A stretch of DNA of 9,007 bases from Clostridia bacterium (lineage in GTDB: Bacteria > Bacillota > Clostridia > Oscillospirales > Butyricicoccaceae). Position numbers and translations under genes: made by a program. The stretch is taken from assembly GCA_017556565.1 (NCBI GenBank), contig JAFYMQ010000178.1:1-9007 (forward strand), given 5' to 3'. Below, piece after piece: positions 1 through 6,622 of the stretch. Under the pieces are notes generated by a model. It was not told where the DNA came from. It ran no database searches and worked only from the letters and a program-made list of their open reading frames with translations. Every line of letters starts with the position of its first letter. Within the stretch, counting starts at the first letter, position 1.

Positions 1-270
1 CGCCCCGTCACCTATCTGAGCCGCGCCGATCTGACGGTGGTGCGTCCCCTGCTGTATATACACGAAAAGACTGTTACCAACTTTGTACGCAGGCAGGAGC
101 TGCCTATCGTACACAACCGCTGCGCCGCCGACAAGAACACCAAGCGCGAGGACGTAAAAAAGCTGCTTTATGAGCTTGAGGGCAGATACCCCGATCTCAA
201 GAAGCATATTTTTGGCGGCTTGCAGCGCTCTCCCCTGCCCGGTTGGAACAAAGAAGACCCGCTGGGATGA
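1..270 (+). CDS. TtcA-like PP-loop tRNA thiolation protein, C-terminal part (5' truncated by window)
   Basis: The frame is open from base 1 and ends at TGA 268-270, showing the last 89 residues. The text 'LSRADLTVVRPLLYIHEKTV' followed by LPIVHNRC and KNTKRE, then a Lys/Leu-rich helix and a GGLQR tail, resembles the C-terminal part of clostridial TtcA/TilS-like PP-loop ATPases. Proteins of this family activate a tRNA base with ATP in the cytoplasm and replace an oxygen with sulfur; TtcA itself thiolates cytidine 32. The single Cys at visible residue 41 (bases 121-123) lies where TtcA relatives keep C-terminal iron-sulfur or sulfur-transfer cysteines; that role is inferred. The N-terminal SGGxDS ATP-binding loop is outside the window, so the exact subfamily (TtcA, TilS-like or an uncharacterised paralogue) cannot be fixed. 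The gene converges on bofA with 3 bases between the stop codons. Confidence 0.72.
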   Translation, partial: RPVTYLSRADLTVVRPLLYIHEKTVTNFVRRQELPIVHNRCAADKNTKREDVKKLLYELEGRYPDLKKHIFGGLQRSPLPGWNKEDPLG

Positions 271-273
271 CCG

Positions 274-528
274 TCACACCCCCATGGCGCCTGTCACCAG
301 CAGCACGATTATGCCCACAGGCCCGCACAGCGCGGTGACCACAACTGTGAACAGATCGATGCCTATCGCTATGCCGTAATCTGCTCCCGCACGGTTGAGC
401 AGCCATACTGCCGCCATACCAAGAAGCAGATTTGCAGCAAGCTTGCGCATGGGTCGGATTTTGGAGGACAGCAGTATCACGCCCAGATATATGACGGCGC
501 AGGACAAGAATCCGTACACGCCCGTCAT
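274..528 (-). CDS. bofA: BofA family protein (pro-sigma-K processing inhibitor)
   Basis: An 84-residue, strongly hydrophobic protein. Residues about 3-21 form one membrane segment. The LAANLLLGMAAVWLLNRAG stretch (about 31-48) and a long hydrophobic C-terminus with a CGPVGIIVLLV core (about 68-79) match the BofA family pattern. Its size also matches the 87-residue Bacillus protein. In Bacillus subtilis BofA sits in the mother-cell forespore membrane and, with SpoIVFA, holds the intramembrane protease SpoIVFB inactive, delaying pro-sigma-K cleavage. The ATG overlaps the stop of the upstream DUF2508 gene in an ATGA (525-528). There is only a weak purine stretch in front of it, so translation is probably coupled to the upstream gene. 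The same gene order (yaaL then bofA) is found in Bacillus, which supports the call. Its presence suggests a spore-forming lineage but does not prove sporulation. Confidence 0.82.
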   Translation of the reverse strand: MTGVYGFLSCAVIYLGVILLSSKIRPMRKLAANLLLGMAAVWLLNRAGADYGIAIGIDLFTVVVTALCGPVGIIVLLVTGAMGV

Positions 529-770
529 GGCATCCCGATCCTGATATGCTCGTCCTTGAGTTTTTGCAGCAAAAATGAATACTGTGCCTGCAGCGCGTTC
601 ATCTCGTGCACGCAGGCTTCCACAAGCTTGGGCTCGGTAATGTTATGAAAAGCATTCCGGGCCTGATGTATTTTTGAGATAACGCTGCGGTATTCTTCTA
701 TCAACTCTCTGTGCTCATCGCACAGCTTATCCTCATCGTTTTTGCCCCTGATTCTGCGCAAAGCCAACAT
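525..770 (-). CDS. yaaL: DUF2508 (YaaL-like) small protein
   Basis: An 81-residue, charged, mostly helical protein starting MLALRRIRGK. It then has heptad-like runs (DEHRELIEEYRSVISKIHQA and, later, LQAQYSFLLQKLKDE) that suggest a helical hairpin or short coiled coil. I assign it to DUF2508, the family of Bacillus YaaL, from its size, its composition with two helices around an AFHNITEPKLVEACV-type centre, and its position just upstream of bofA. Its function is unknown. A longer reading from base 803 is possible, but the ATG at 768-770 is chosen because a strong GGAGGTG (776-782 on this strand) sits 5 bases before it. The gene overlaps bofA by 4 bases and shares its transcript. In Bacillus the pair follows recR; here what lies upstream is a divergent topoisomerase operon instead. 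Confidence 0.72.
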   Translation of the reverse strand: MLALRRIRGKNDEDKLCDEHRELIEEYRSVISKIHQARNAFHNITEPKLVEACVHEMNALQAQYSFLLQKLKDEHIRIGMP

Positions 771-775
771 ACAGG

Positions 776-782
776 CACCTCC
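776..782 (-). promoter_or_regulatory. Ribosome binding site setting the start of the DUF2508 gene
   Basis: Read on the minus strand this is GGAGGTG, a near-perfect Shine-Dalgarno sequence, with 5 bases before the ATG at 770-768. It decides the start at 770 against the longer frame opening at 803, which has no comparable site. Confidence 0.75.
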
Positions 783-834
783 GTACAATTTGTTTTTATA
801 CAATTTATGGTGTAATAATTCCCATATTCTGCCA

Positions 835-840
835 ATTATA
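835..840 (-). promoter_or_regulatory. Possible -10 element for the DUF2508-bofA transcript
   Basis: On the minus strand the hexamer is a perfect TATAAT, about 65 bases before the DUF2508 start. A -35 at 16-18 base spacing is poor (the nearest candidate, TTTGTC, is too close), so the promoter may be weak, activator-dependent or read by another sigma factor. It lies 12 bases from the -35 of the divergent topoisomerase promoter, so the two polymerase sites would overlap and compete. Confidence 0.35.
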
Positions 841-852
841 TACAGTATTTAT

Positions 853-881
853 TTGACAAAGATTTATTTATCATATACAAT
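853..881 (+). promoter_or_regulatory. Sigma-A type promoter of the topoisomerase-MATE operon
   Basis: TTGACA (853-858), a 17-base AT-rich spacer and TACAAT (876-881) form a near-consensus housekeeping promoter. Transcription would start near base 888, giving a 5' leader of about 30 bases before the ATG at 918. No operator palindrome or riboswitch fits in so short a leader, so the operon is likely constitutive or regulated by supercoiling through the promoter itself (inference). Confidence 0.82.
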
Positions 882-906
882 ATAGAGTGGTATAAAATCC
901 TGAAGC

Positions 907-911
907 GGAGG
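907..911 (+). promoter_or_regulatory. Ribosome binding site setting the start of the topoisomerase B subunit
   Basis: GGAGG ends directly before an ATG at 912, which is too close to be used, and lies 6 bases before the ATG at 918, which is ideal. The start is therefore placed at 918, and the protein begins MAKNNSYGNE rather than MNMAKNN. Confidence 0.8.
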
Positions 912-917
912 ATGAAC

Positions 918-2909
918 ATGGCTAAAAACAACAGTTACGGCAACGAAAGCATATCCATGCTGAAAGGTCCTGACAGAGTCAGAAAACGCCCCAGCGTTAT
1001 ATTCGGCTCTGACAACGTCGAGGGCTGTCAGCACGGATTTTTTGAGATACTTTCCAACTCGGTTGACGAAGCAAGAGAGGGCTACGGCAATCTTATCAAC
1101 GTTACCCGTTATCTTGACGGATCCTATGAGATAGAGGATTTTGGCAGAGGTGTACCTCTGGACTACAACGAGCGTGAAAAGCGCTACAACTGGGATCTGA
1201 TATACTGTGAGCTGTATGCAGGCGGCAAGATGCAGAACGTGGACGGCGGCGACTACAGTGTGTCGCTGGGTCTCAACGGTCTGGGTGCCTGCGCTACCCA
1301 GTGTTCCTCCGAGTTTATGGACGTTACCTCCTACCGCGACGGAAACAAGTATTTTGTCCACTTTGAAAAGGGTGTGAACAAAACAAAAGGCAAGCTTATT
1401 GTTGAGCCTTATACCGGCAAGCGCACAGGTACCGTGCACCGCTTCAAGCCCGATATAGCTGTTTTTACCGACATCAATATACCTGTTGAGTTTTTCCACG
1501 ATATTCTCAAGCGTCAGGCCGTTGCCAATGCAGGTGTGCGCTTCGTCTTCAAAAACGAGACCGCAGCCGGCAAGTATGAGTCTACGGAATATTTCTATGA
1601 GCACGGCATCACCGATTATGCCAAAGAAATCGTCGGCGATCAGGCATTTACCCAGCCTTATACCATCCACGGTGAGCGCGTAGGCCGCGACAGAGAAGAC
1701 CTGAAGGACTACAAGGTGTTTGTGGATGCTGTATTCTGTTTTTCCAACACAAAGCCTTTTATCGAGTATTATCACAACTCTTCATGGCTGGAGCACGGCG
1801 GTGCGCCCGACAAGGCTGCCAGAAGCGCATTTGTCTCTGCTATCACCGCATACATGAAGCAATCCCCAAAATATCAGAAGACCGACATCAAGATAACGTT
1901 CAACGATATTGCCGACAGTCTTGTGCTGATAACCAACGGTTTTTCTGCCGTGGCATCCTACCAGAACCAGACCAAAAAGGCTGTTACAAACAAGTTTATT
2001 CAGGATATGATGACAGATTTCCTGCGCTCGTCGCTGGAGGTATACTTCATCGAGAACAAGCAGGAAGCCGACAAGATAGCCGAGCAGATACTGATAAACA
2101 AGCGCTCCCGCGAGCAGGCAGAAAAAACCCGTCTCAATGTCAAGAGCAAGCTGACCGGCTCTATCGATATATCCAACCGTGTGGAAAAGTTCGTCGACTG
2201 CCGCACCAAGGATCTGAGCCTGCGCGAGCTGTACATAGTAGAGGGCGACTCGGCATTGGGCTCCTGTAAGCAGGGTCGTGATCCTAATTTTCAGGCTATT
2301 ATGCCCATACGCGGCAAGATACTCAACTGTCTCAAGGCCGACTACTCCAAGATATTCGCCTCCCCCATCATCACCGATCTTATCAAGGTGCTGGGCTGCG
2401 GCGCTGACGTAAAGGTCAAGACAAAGAACAAGGACGTTCCTACATTCTCGCTGGAAAATCTGCGTTGGAACAAGGTCATAATCTGTACCGATGCCGATGT
2501 TGACGGATTCCATATACGCACAATGGTGCTGACCATGCTGTACAGACTTACTCCCAAGCTTATTGAGGAGGGATTTGTCTACATAGCAGAAAGCCCCCTG
2601 TACGAAATAGTATGCAAGGATAAGTCCTATTTTGCCTTTACCGACCGTGAAAAAGAGCAGATTTGCCAGAAGCTGGAAGGCAAAAAATACAGCATTATGC
2701 GTTCAAAGGGTCTTGGTGAAAACCAGCCCGAAATGATGTGGGAAACAACCATGAATCCCGAAACACGCAGACTTATCAAGATCATGCCCGAGGATGCCCA
2801 GCTGATGGCAGATACATTCGAGATGCTGCTGGGCGACAACCTGCAGGCAAGAAAAGACCATATCGCCGAGGTAGGCGCTCAATATCTGGATATGGCAGAC
2901 ATAAGCTGA
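918..2909 (+). CDS. Type IIA DNA topoisomerase, divergent GyrB/ParE-like ATPase subunit
   Basis: A 663-residue protein, close to the usual 640-650 of Gram-positive GyrB/ParE, with the full domain order. The GHKL ATPase domain (about 1-230) has E43, N47, D50 and E51 of the N-box, D74-F-G-R-G and GLNGLG (118-123). A transducer domain follows, with the QTK loop (351-353; K353 is the expected ATP-contacting Lys). The Toprim domain has EGDSALGS (442-449), the metal ligands E442, D525 and D527 in TDADVDG, and PIRGKILN. The C-terminal tail has KGLGE and PE..WETTMNPETR. With its partner subunit it would cut and reseal both DNA strands with ATP. Several residues differ from textbook GyrB: Ser46 for Asp in DNSIDEA, Phe75 for Asn in DNGRG, Asn120 for His in GLHGVG, and Leu447 for Gly in EGDSAGG. 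The catalytic Glu and Asp residues remain, so it should be active. I recognise it as the extra topoisomerase pair of Clostridia, separate from standard gyrA/gyrB. Whether it acts as topoisomerase IV is inferred. Confidence 0.88.
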   Translation: MAKNNSYGNESISMLKGPDRVRKRPSVIFGSDNVEGCQHGFFEILSNSVDEAREGYGNLINVTRYLDGSYEIEDFGRGVPLDYNEREKRYNWDLIYCELYAGGKMQNVDGGDYSVSLGLNGLGACATQCSSEFMDVTSYRDGNKYFVHFEKGVNKTKGKLIVEPYTGKRTGTVHRFKPDIAVFTDINIPVEFFHDILKRQAVANAGVRFVFKNETAAGKYESTEYFYEHGITDYAKEIVGDQAFTQPYTIHGERVGRDREDLKDYKVFVDAVFCFSNTKPFIEYYHNSSWLEHGGAPDKAARSAFVSAITAYMKQSPKYQKTDIKITFNDIADSLVLITNGFSAVASYQNQTKKAVTNKFIQDMMTDFLRSSLEVYFIENKQEADKIAEQILINKRSREQAEKTRLNVKSKLTGSIDISNRVEKFVDCRTKDLSLRELYIVEGDSALGSCKQGRDPNFQAIMPIRGKILNCLKADYSKIFASPIITDLIKVLGCGADVKVKTKNKDVPTFSLENLRWNKVIICTDADVDGFHIRTMVLTMLYRLTPKLIEEGFVYIAESPLYEIVCKDKSYFAFTDREKEQICQKLEGKKYSIMRSKGLGENQPEMMWETTMNPETRRLIKIMPEDAQLMADTFEMLLGDNLQARKDHIAEVGAQYLDMADIS

Positions 2910-2914
2910 GGAGG
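2909..2914 (+). promoter_or_regulatory. Ribosome binding site supporting the GTG start of the A subunit
   Basis: AGGAGG overlaps the last base of the upstream TGA stop and lies 8 bases before GTG 2923-2925. No ATG occurs nearby in frame, so the rare start codon is supported by this strong site and by the conserved N-terminus that follows it. Confidence 0.75.
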
Positions 2915-2922
2915 TTCCTACA

Positions 2923-5094
2923 GTGCACAAGTATACAGAAGCTCCCATAACCGAAACACTTGAAAAGAACTTTATGCCCTATGCGATGAGTGTTATTGTA
3001 TCCCGCGCTCTGCCCGAGATAGACGGATTCAAGCCCTCTCACCGCAAGCTGCTGTACACCATGTACAAAATGGGTCTGCTCACCGGCAACCGTACAAAAT
3101 CGGCCAACGTGGTAGGCGCTACCATGAAGCTCAACCCCCACGGCGATGCCGCAATATACGAGACAATGGTACGTCTTGCGCGCGGCAACGAGTCGCTGCT
3201 GGTGCCTTTTGTGGACAGCAAGGGTAACTTTGGTAAGGTTTACTCCTCCAATATGGCATACGCTGCGCCCCGATACACCGAGGTCAAGCTTGACAGTATC
3301 TGCTCCGAGATATTCGGAGATATCGACAGCGATACTGTAGATTTTGTTGACAACTATGACGGCTCTATGAAAGAGCCTACCCTGCTGCCCACCTCCTACC
3401 CCAATATCCTGGTATCTTCCAATCTGGGTATTGCGGTCGGTATGGCATGCAACATCTGCGGCTTTGACCTCAACGAAGTCTGCCGCACCACCATCGAGTA
3501 CATCCGCAATCCCGGGTGCGATCTGTTTTTGACTATGCCTGCGCCAGATTTCCCCACCGGTGGCGAGATCATTTATGACCGCGATCAGCTGGAAAAAATC
3601 TACTCCACCGGCCGCGGCACCGTCAAAATACGCAGCAAGTGGAGCTATAACAAAAAAGAAAACATCATAGAGGTCACAGAGATACCCTATACCACCACCA
3701 TTGAGGCTATAATCGACAAGGTAGCATCCATGGTCAAGTCGGGCTCTGTAAAAGAAATCAACGATATCCGTGACGAGACCGGTCTTAACGGCCTCAAGAT
3801 CGCAATCGACCTCAAGCGCGGTGTCAACCCCGACAAGCTGATGCAAAAGCTTATGAAGAGCACCCCGCTGATGTCGCCCTACTCCTGCAACTTCAACATT
3901 CTGGTTGGCGGCACACCCAAAGTCATGGGTATCCCCGAGATACTGGACGAGTGGGTAGCATGGCGTGTAGAGTGCGTCAAACGTAAGCTGCACTTCGATC
4001 TGACCAAAAAGCAGAACAGACTCCATCTGCTCAAAGGTCTGAGCAAGATACTGCTGGATATCGACAAGGCTATCGCAATCATCCGCGAGACCGAAGAAGA
4101 AGCCGAGGTCATCCCCAACCTGATGATAGGCTTTGGAATAGACGAGACACAGGCAGAGTTTATTGCCGAGATCAAGCTGCGCAATATCAACAAAGCATAC
4201 ATACTCAAGAGAATAGACGAGACAAGCTCTCTGGAAAAAGAAATCAAGCGTCTCAAGGCTATTCTGGCCGACCGCGGCAAGGTGCTGGATCTGATCGTGG
4301 ACGAGCTGGAAAACATCATCAAAAAGTTCCCCACCACTCGCCGCAGCGAAATTATATACGACATTGAGACCGAGAACGAAGACGAAGAAGAGTCTGTGGA
4401 CGATTACCCCGTAACGGTATTTTTGACCAAAGAAGGCTACTTCAAAAAGATCACCCCTCTGTCCCTGCGTATGGGCGGCGAGCACAAGTTCAAGGACGGC
4501 GACCGTATTGCCCAGGCAATAGAGGCATCCAACGGCAGAGAGGTAATATTCTTTACCAACCAGTGTCAGGCATACAAGTGCAAGCTCAATGACTTTACAG
4601 ATACCAAGGCAAGCGTGCTTGGCGACTTTTTGCAGCAGAAGCTCGGCATGGATGCAGGCGAGCTGCCCATCTATATGGCTCTGCCCGAAAAAACCGAGAC
4701 AAATATGATATTTGTATTCGAAAACGGCAAGATCGCCAAGGTCCCCATGAGCTCTTATGAGACCAAGTCCAACCGCCGTCGTCTGACCGGTGCGTACAGC
4801 GACAAGTCTCCCCTTGTCGCCGCTCTGCACGCAATCCCCGACTTGGAGATCGCGCTCTACTCGGGCAACAGAATGCTGCTTGTCAACACCGCCGTATTGC
4901 AGCCCAAAGCATCCCGCAGCACACAGGGTGTTGCCGTTATGTCCCTCAAAAAAGGTCACACTTTGGAAAAAGTCTGCCTGCTCAGTGAGTCAGGCGTGAC
5001 CAATCCTCCCAGATACCGCACCAGAAACCTGCCCGCTATGGGCGCACTGCTCAAAGAGGAAGATCTCCCCGAAAAGCAGCTTACATTGGAATAA
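2923..5094 (+). CDS. Type IIA DNA topoisomerase, divergent GyrA/ParC-like DNA cleavage subunit
   Basis: A 723-residue protein, shorter than GyrA (about 800-850). The winged-helix/tower region opens with YAMSVIVSRALPE and has NPHGDAAIYET (71-81). The catalytic tyrosine is Tyr118 in APRYTE, preceded by Arg117 as in gyrase. FVDNYDGSMKEP and GIAVGMACN follow, then a coiled-coil arm (about 360-470). After an acidic linker (about 482-493), a reduced beta-pinwheel-type C-terminal domain runs from about 495. Tyr118 would form the covalent 5'-phosphotyrosine bond during strand passage, with the upstream B subunit supplying ATPase and Toprim. Distinctive points: the PDVRDG motif is one residue shorter (PEIDG), Ala76 occupies the quinolone-determining Ser83 position of E. 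coli GyrA and Glu80 the Asp87 position, and I find no QRRGGKG-type GyrA box. Loss of that box argues for relaxing and decatenating activity rather than negative supercoiling (inference). Translation starts at GTG, 13 bases after the B-subunit stop. Confidence 0.88.
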   Translation: MHKYTEAPITETLEKNFMPYAMSVIVSRALPEIDGFKPSHRKLLYTMYKMGLLTGNRTKSANVVGATMKLNPHGDAAIYETMVRLARGNESLLVPFVDSKGNFGKVYSSNMAYAAPRYTEVKLDSICSEIFGDIDSDTVDFVDNYDGSMKEPTLLPTSYPNILVSSNLGIAVGMACNICGFDLNEVCRTTIEYIRNPGCDLFLTMPAPDFPTGGEIIYDRDQLEKIYSTGRGTVKIRSKWSYNKKENIIEVTEIPYTTTIEAIIDKVASMVKSGSVKEINDIRDETGLNGLKIAIDLKRGVNPDKLMQKLMKSTPLMSPYSCNFNILVGGTPKVMGIPEILDEWVAWRVECVKRKLHFDLTKKQNRLHLLKGLSKILLDIDKAIAIIRETEEEAEVIPNLMIGFGIDETQAEFIAEIKLRNINKAYILKRIDETSSLEKEIKRLKAILADRGKVLDLIVDELENIIKKFPTTRRSEIIYDIETENEDEEESVDDYPVTVFLTKEGYFKKITPLSLRMGGEHKFKDGDRIAQAIEASNGREVIFFTNQCQAYKCKLNDFTDTKASVLGDFLQQKLGMDAGELPIYMALPEKTETNMIFVFENGKIAKVPMSSYETKSNRRRLTGAYSDKSPLVAALHAIPDLEIALYSGNRMLLVNTAVLQPKASRSTQGVAVMSLKKGHTLEKVCLLSESGVTNPPRYRTRNLPAMGALLKEEDLPEKQLTLE

Positions 5095-5134
5095 CTGTAC
5101 AGTAATATAGCTTTGCACAAAAAGGAGCAACAAA

Positions 5135-6499
5135 ATGAGCACTATAGAAACAAATCTGTCAAAGGGCAGTGTACCTAAGCAGCTGATGAAGTTTGCGCTG
5201 CCCTTTATCATCTCCAACCTTGTACAATCTCTGTACAGCGTTGCGGACATGGTCATAGTCGGCCAGTTTGCAGGCAAGATCAGCATGTCCGGCGTCAACA
5301 TCGGCTCTCAGGTAACCATGCTTGTTACCAATCTGGTCATCGGTCTTGCGGCAGGTGCTACCGTGCTTATCGGTCAGTATCTGGGCGCTGACGACCGCAA
5401 ATCCCTCAAAGATACCATCGGTACCCTTCTGACCCTGCTGCTGGTATCGTCTGTGGCTGTAACCGCTGTTATGGTATGTCTGCGTGTGCCTATACTCAAT
5501 CTGATACAGACCCCCGCTCCCTCTTTTGCTGAGGCAAAAAGCTACCTGACGGTCACTGCGCTGGGTACGGTATTTATATTTATGTATAACGCGCTGAGCG
5601 CCATTCTGCGAGGTATGGGTGACAGTAAGCGTCCGCTCTACTTTGTATGCGTTGCAGCAATCGTCAACGTTGTTCTCGATCTTTTGCTGGTTGGCGTATT
5701 CGATCTGGCTGCATTCGGTGCAGGTCTTGCAACAATTGCATCTCAGGCAGTCAGCGTCGTATTGTGTATCACATACCTGCGCCGCCGCAAGTTTATCTTT
5801 GACTTCAATCTCCGCTCCTTCGGCTTTAACAAAGCCAAGACCAAGCTTCTTATCAAAATCGGTCTGCCCATGTCGGCACAGAACGTCTGCACCAGCATTT
5901 CTTTCCTCTTTTTGACAACCATTGTCAATATTCTCGACCCCACCGCAACCGCATCCGCCGCGGTCGGCGCAGTCGGTAAGCTCAACGGATTCGGTGTTCT
6001 GCCCGCATTTGCAATGAGCAACGCTATCTCGGCTATGAGCGCACAGAACTTTGGTGCCGGCGAGCAGGAAAGAGCTGTCAAGACCATGAAGATCGGTACT
6101 GCTATCAGCTTCGGCATATCTTTTGTGGTGTTTATGCTTGTCCGTATCTTCCCCGCTACCCTGCTCCGTTTGTTTGCCAACGATGCAGAGCTTATTGAGG
6201 CAGGCGTTGAATATATCAAGTCCTTCAGCTTTGACTATCTGTTCGTGCCTCTTATGTCCGGACTCAACGGTCTGTTCATCGGCTCTGGTCACACCACATT
6301 CTCGCTTATCAACGGTATGACCAGCGCAATACTGGTACGTATCCCCACCTGCTATCTGTTCGGTATTCTGCTTGATATGGGTCTGCCCGGTGTTGGTCTG
6401 GGCGCTCCCTGTGCATCTTTTGTGGCGTTTACCATCGGTCTTATTTACTATATGTCGGGCAAGTGGAAGGTCAACAAGATCATCCAGCACAAAAACTGA
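5135..6499 (+). CDS. MATE family multidrug efflux transporter
   Basis: A 454-residue, very hydrophobic protein of standard MATE length, with about 12 membrane segments in two homologous halves. Family signatures are visible. The first helix contains LPFIISNLVQSLYSVADMVI, then GLAAGATVLIGQYLGA. ILRGMGDSKRP with a following NVVLDLLLVG marks the end of the first half, and MSAQNFGAGEQERA and GSGHTT lie in the second. MATE proteins sit in the cytoplasmic membrane and export cationic drugs or metabolites in exchange for sodium or protons; the substrate here is unknown. AGGAG at 5123-5127 is 7 bases before the ATG. The gene starts 40 bases after the topoisomerase A stop with no terminator between, so it is probably co-transcribed. 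As several MATE pumps export fluoroquinolones, the link with a topoisomerase is suggestive but unproven. Confidence 0.9.
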   Translation: MSTIETNLSKGSVPKQLMKFALPFIISNLVQSLYSVADMVIVGQFAGKISMSGVNIGSQVTMLVTNLVIGLAAGATVLIGQYLGADDRKSLKDTIGTLLTLLLVSSVAVTAVMVCLRVPILNLIQTPAPSFAEAKSYLTVTALGTVFIFMYNALSAILRGMGDSKRPLYFVCVAAIVNVVLDLLLVGVFDLAAFGAGLATIASQAVSVVLCITYLRRRKFIFDFNLRSFGFNKAKTKLLIKIGLPMSAQNVCTSISFLFLTTIVNILDPTATASAAVGAVGKLNGFGVLPAFAMSNAISAMSAQNFGAGEQERAVKTMKIGTAISFGISFVVFMLVRIFPATLLRLFANDAELIEAGVEYIKSFSFDYLFVPLMSGLNGLFIGSGHTTFSLINGMTSAILVRIPTCYLFGILLDMGLPGVGLGAPCASFVAFTIGLIYYMSGKWKVNKIIQHKN

Positions 6500-6520
6500 G
6501 CCGGTTAATGCCGCTGCACC

Positions 6521-6557
6521 CCAAAGTCTTCCGTCCGTTATAAAATCTTGACTTTGG
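6521..6557. repeat. Inverted repeat overlapping the -35 of the acyl-CoA synthetase promoter
   Basis: CCAAAGTC (6521-6528) and GACTTTGG (6550-6557) are perfect 8-base inverted arms separated by 21 bases. The right arm includes four bases of the -35 hexamer TTGACT. No T-run follows, so it is not a normal terminator for the MATE gene. It could be a repressor operator with looped half-sites, or chance. Confidence 0.5.
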
Positions 6558-6576
6558 TATACAAAAGTGTTAAAGT
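6548..6576 (+). promoter_or_regulatory. Promoter of the acyl-CoA synthetase gene
   Basis: TTGACT (6548-6553), a 17-base spacer ending AAAAGTGT and TAAAGT (6571-6576) fit a sigma-A promoter with an extended -10 (TG at 6568-6569). Transcription would start near 6583, about 40 bases before the start codon. The element matches the promoter at 8320-8348 in 25 of 29 positions, which makes each more credible and suggests common control. Confidence 0.72.
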
Positions 6577-6622
6577 TCTTAAATAATGATATTCAGGTCT
6601 ATTCCCTGTTAAGGAGCATATT

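Noticed and set aside
2782..4959. A 725-codon open frame on the minus strand opposite the topoisomerase A subunit
   Set aside because: It shares codon boundaries with the real gene, so it is open only because that gene avoids TTA, CTA and TCA codons. Its protein is rich in Cys, His and Gly with no recognisable domain, and the forward protein is clearly a conserved enzyme.
5094..5103. Perfect palindrome ACTGTACAGT just after the topoisomerase A stop
   Set aside because: Only 10 bases with no loop and no T-run, so it cannot be a normal terminator, and it does not match an operator that I know. Chance is likely.
5159..6490. A 443-codon minus-strand open frame opposite the MATE gene
   Set aside because: It is a codon-register shadow. 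The reverse complement of hydrophobic codons gives a Cys-, His- and Asp-rich sequence that is not protein-like.
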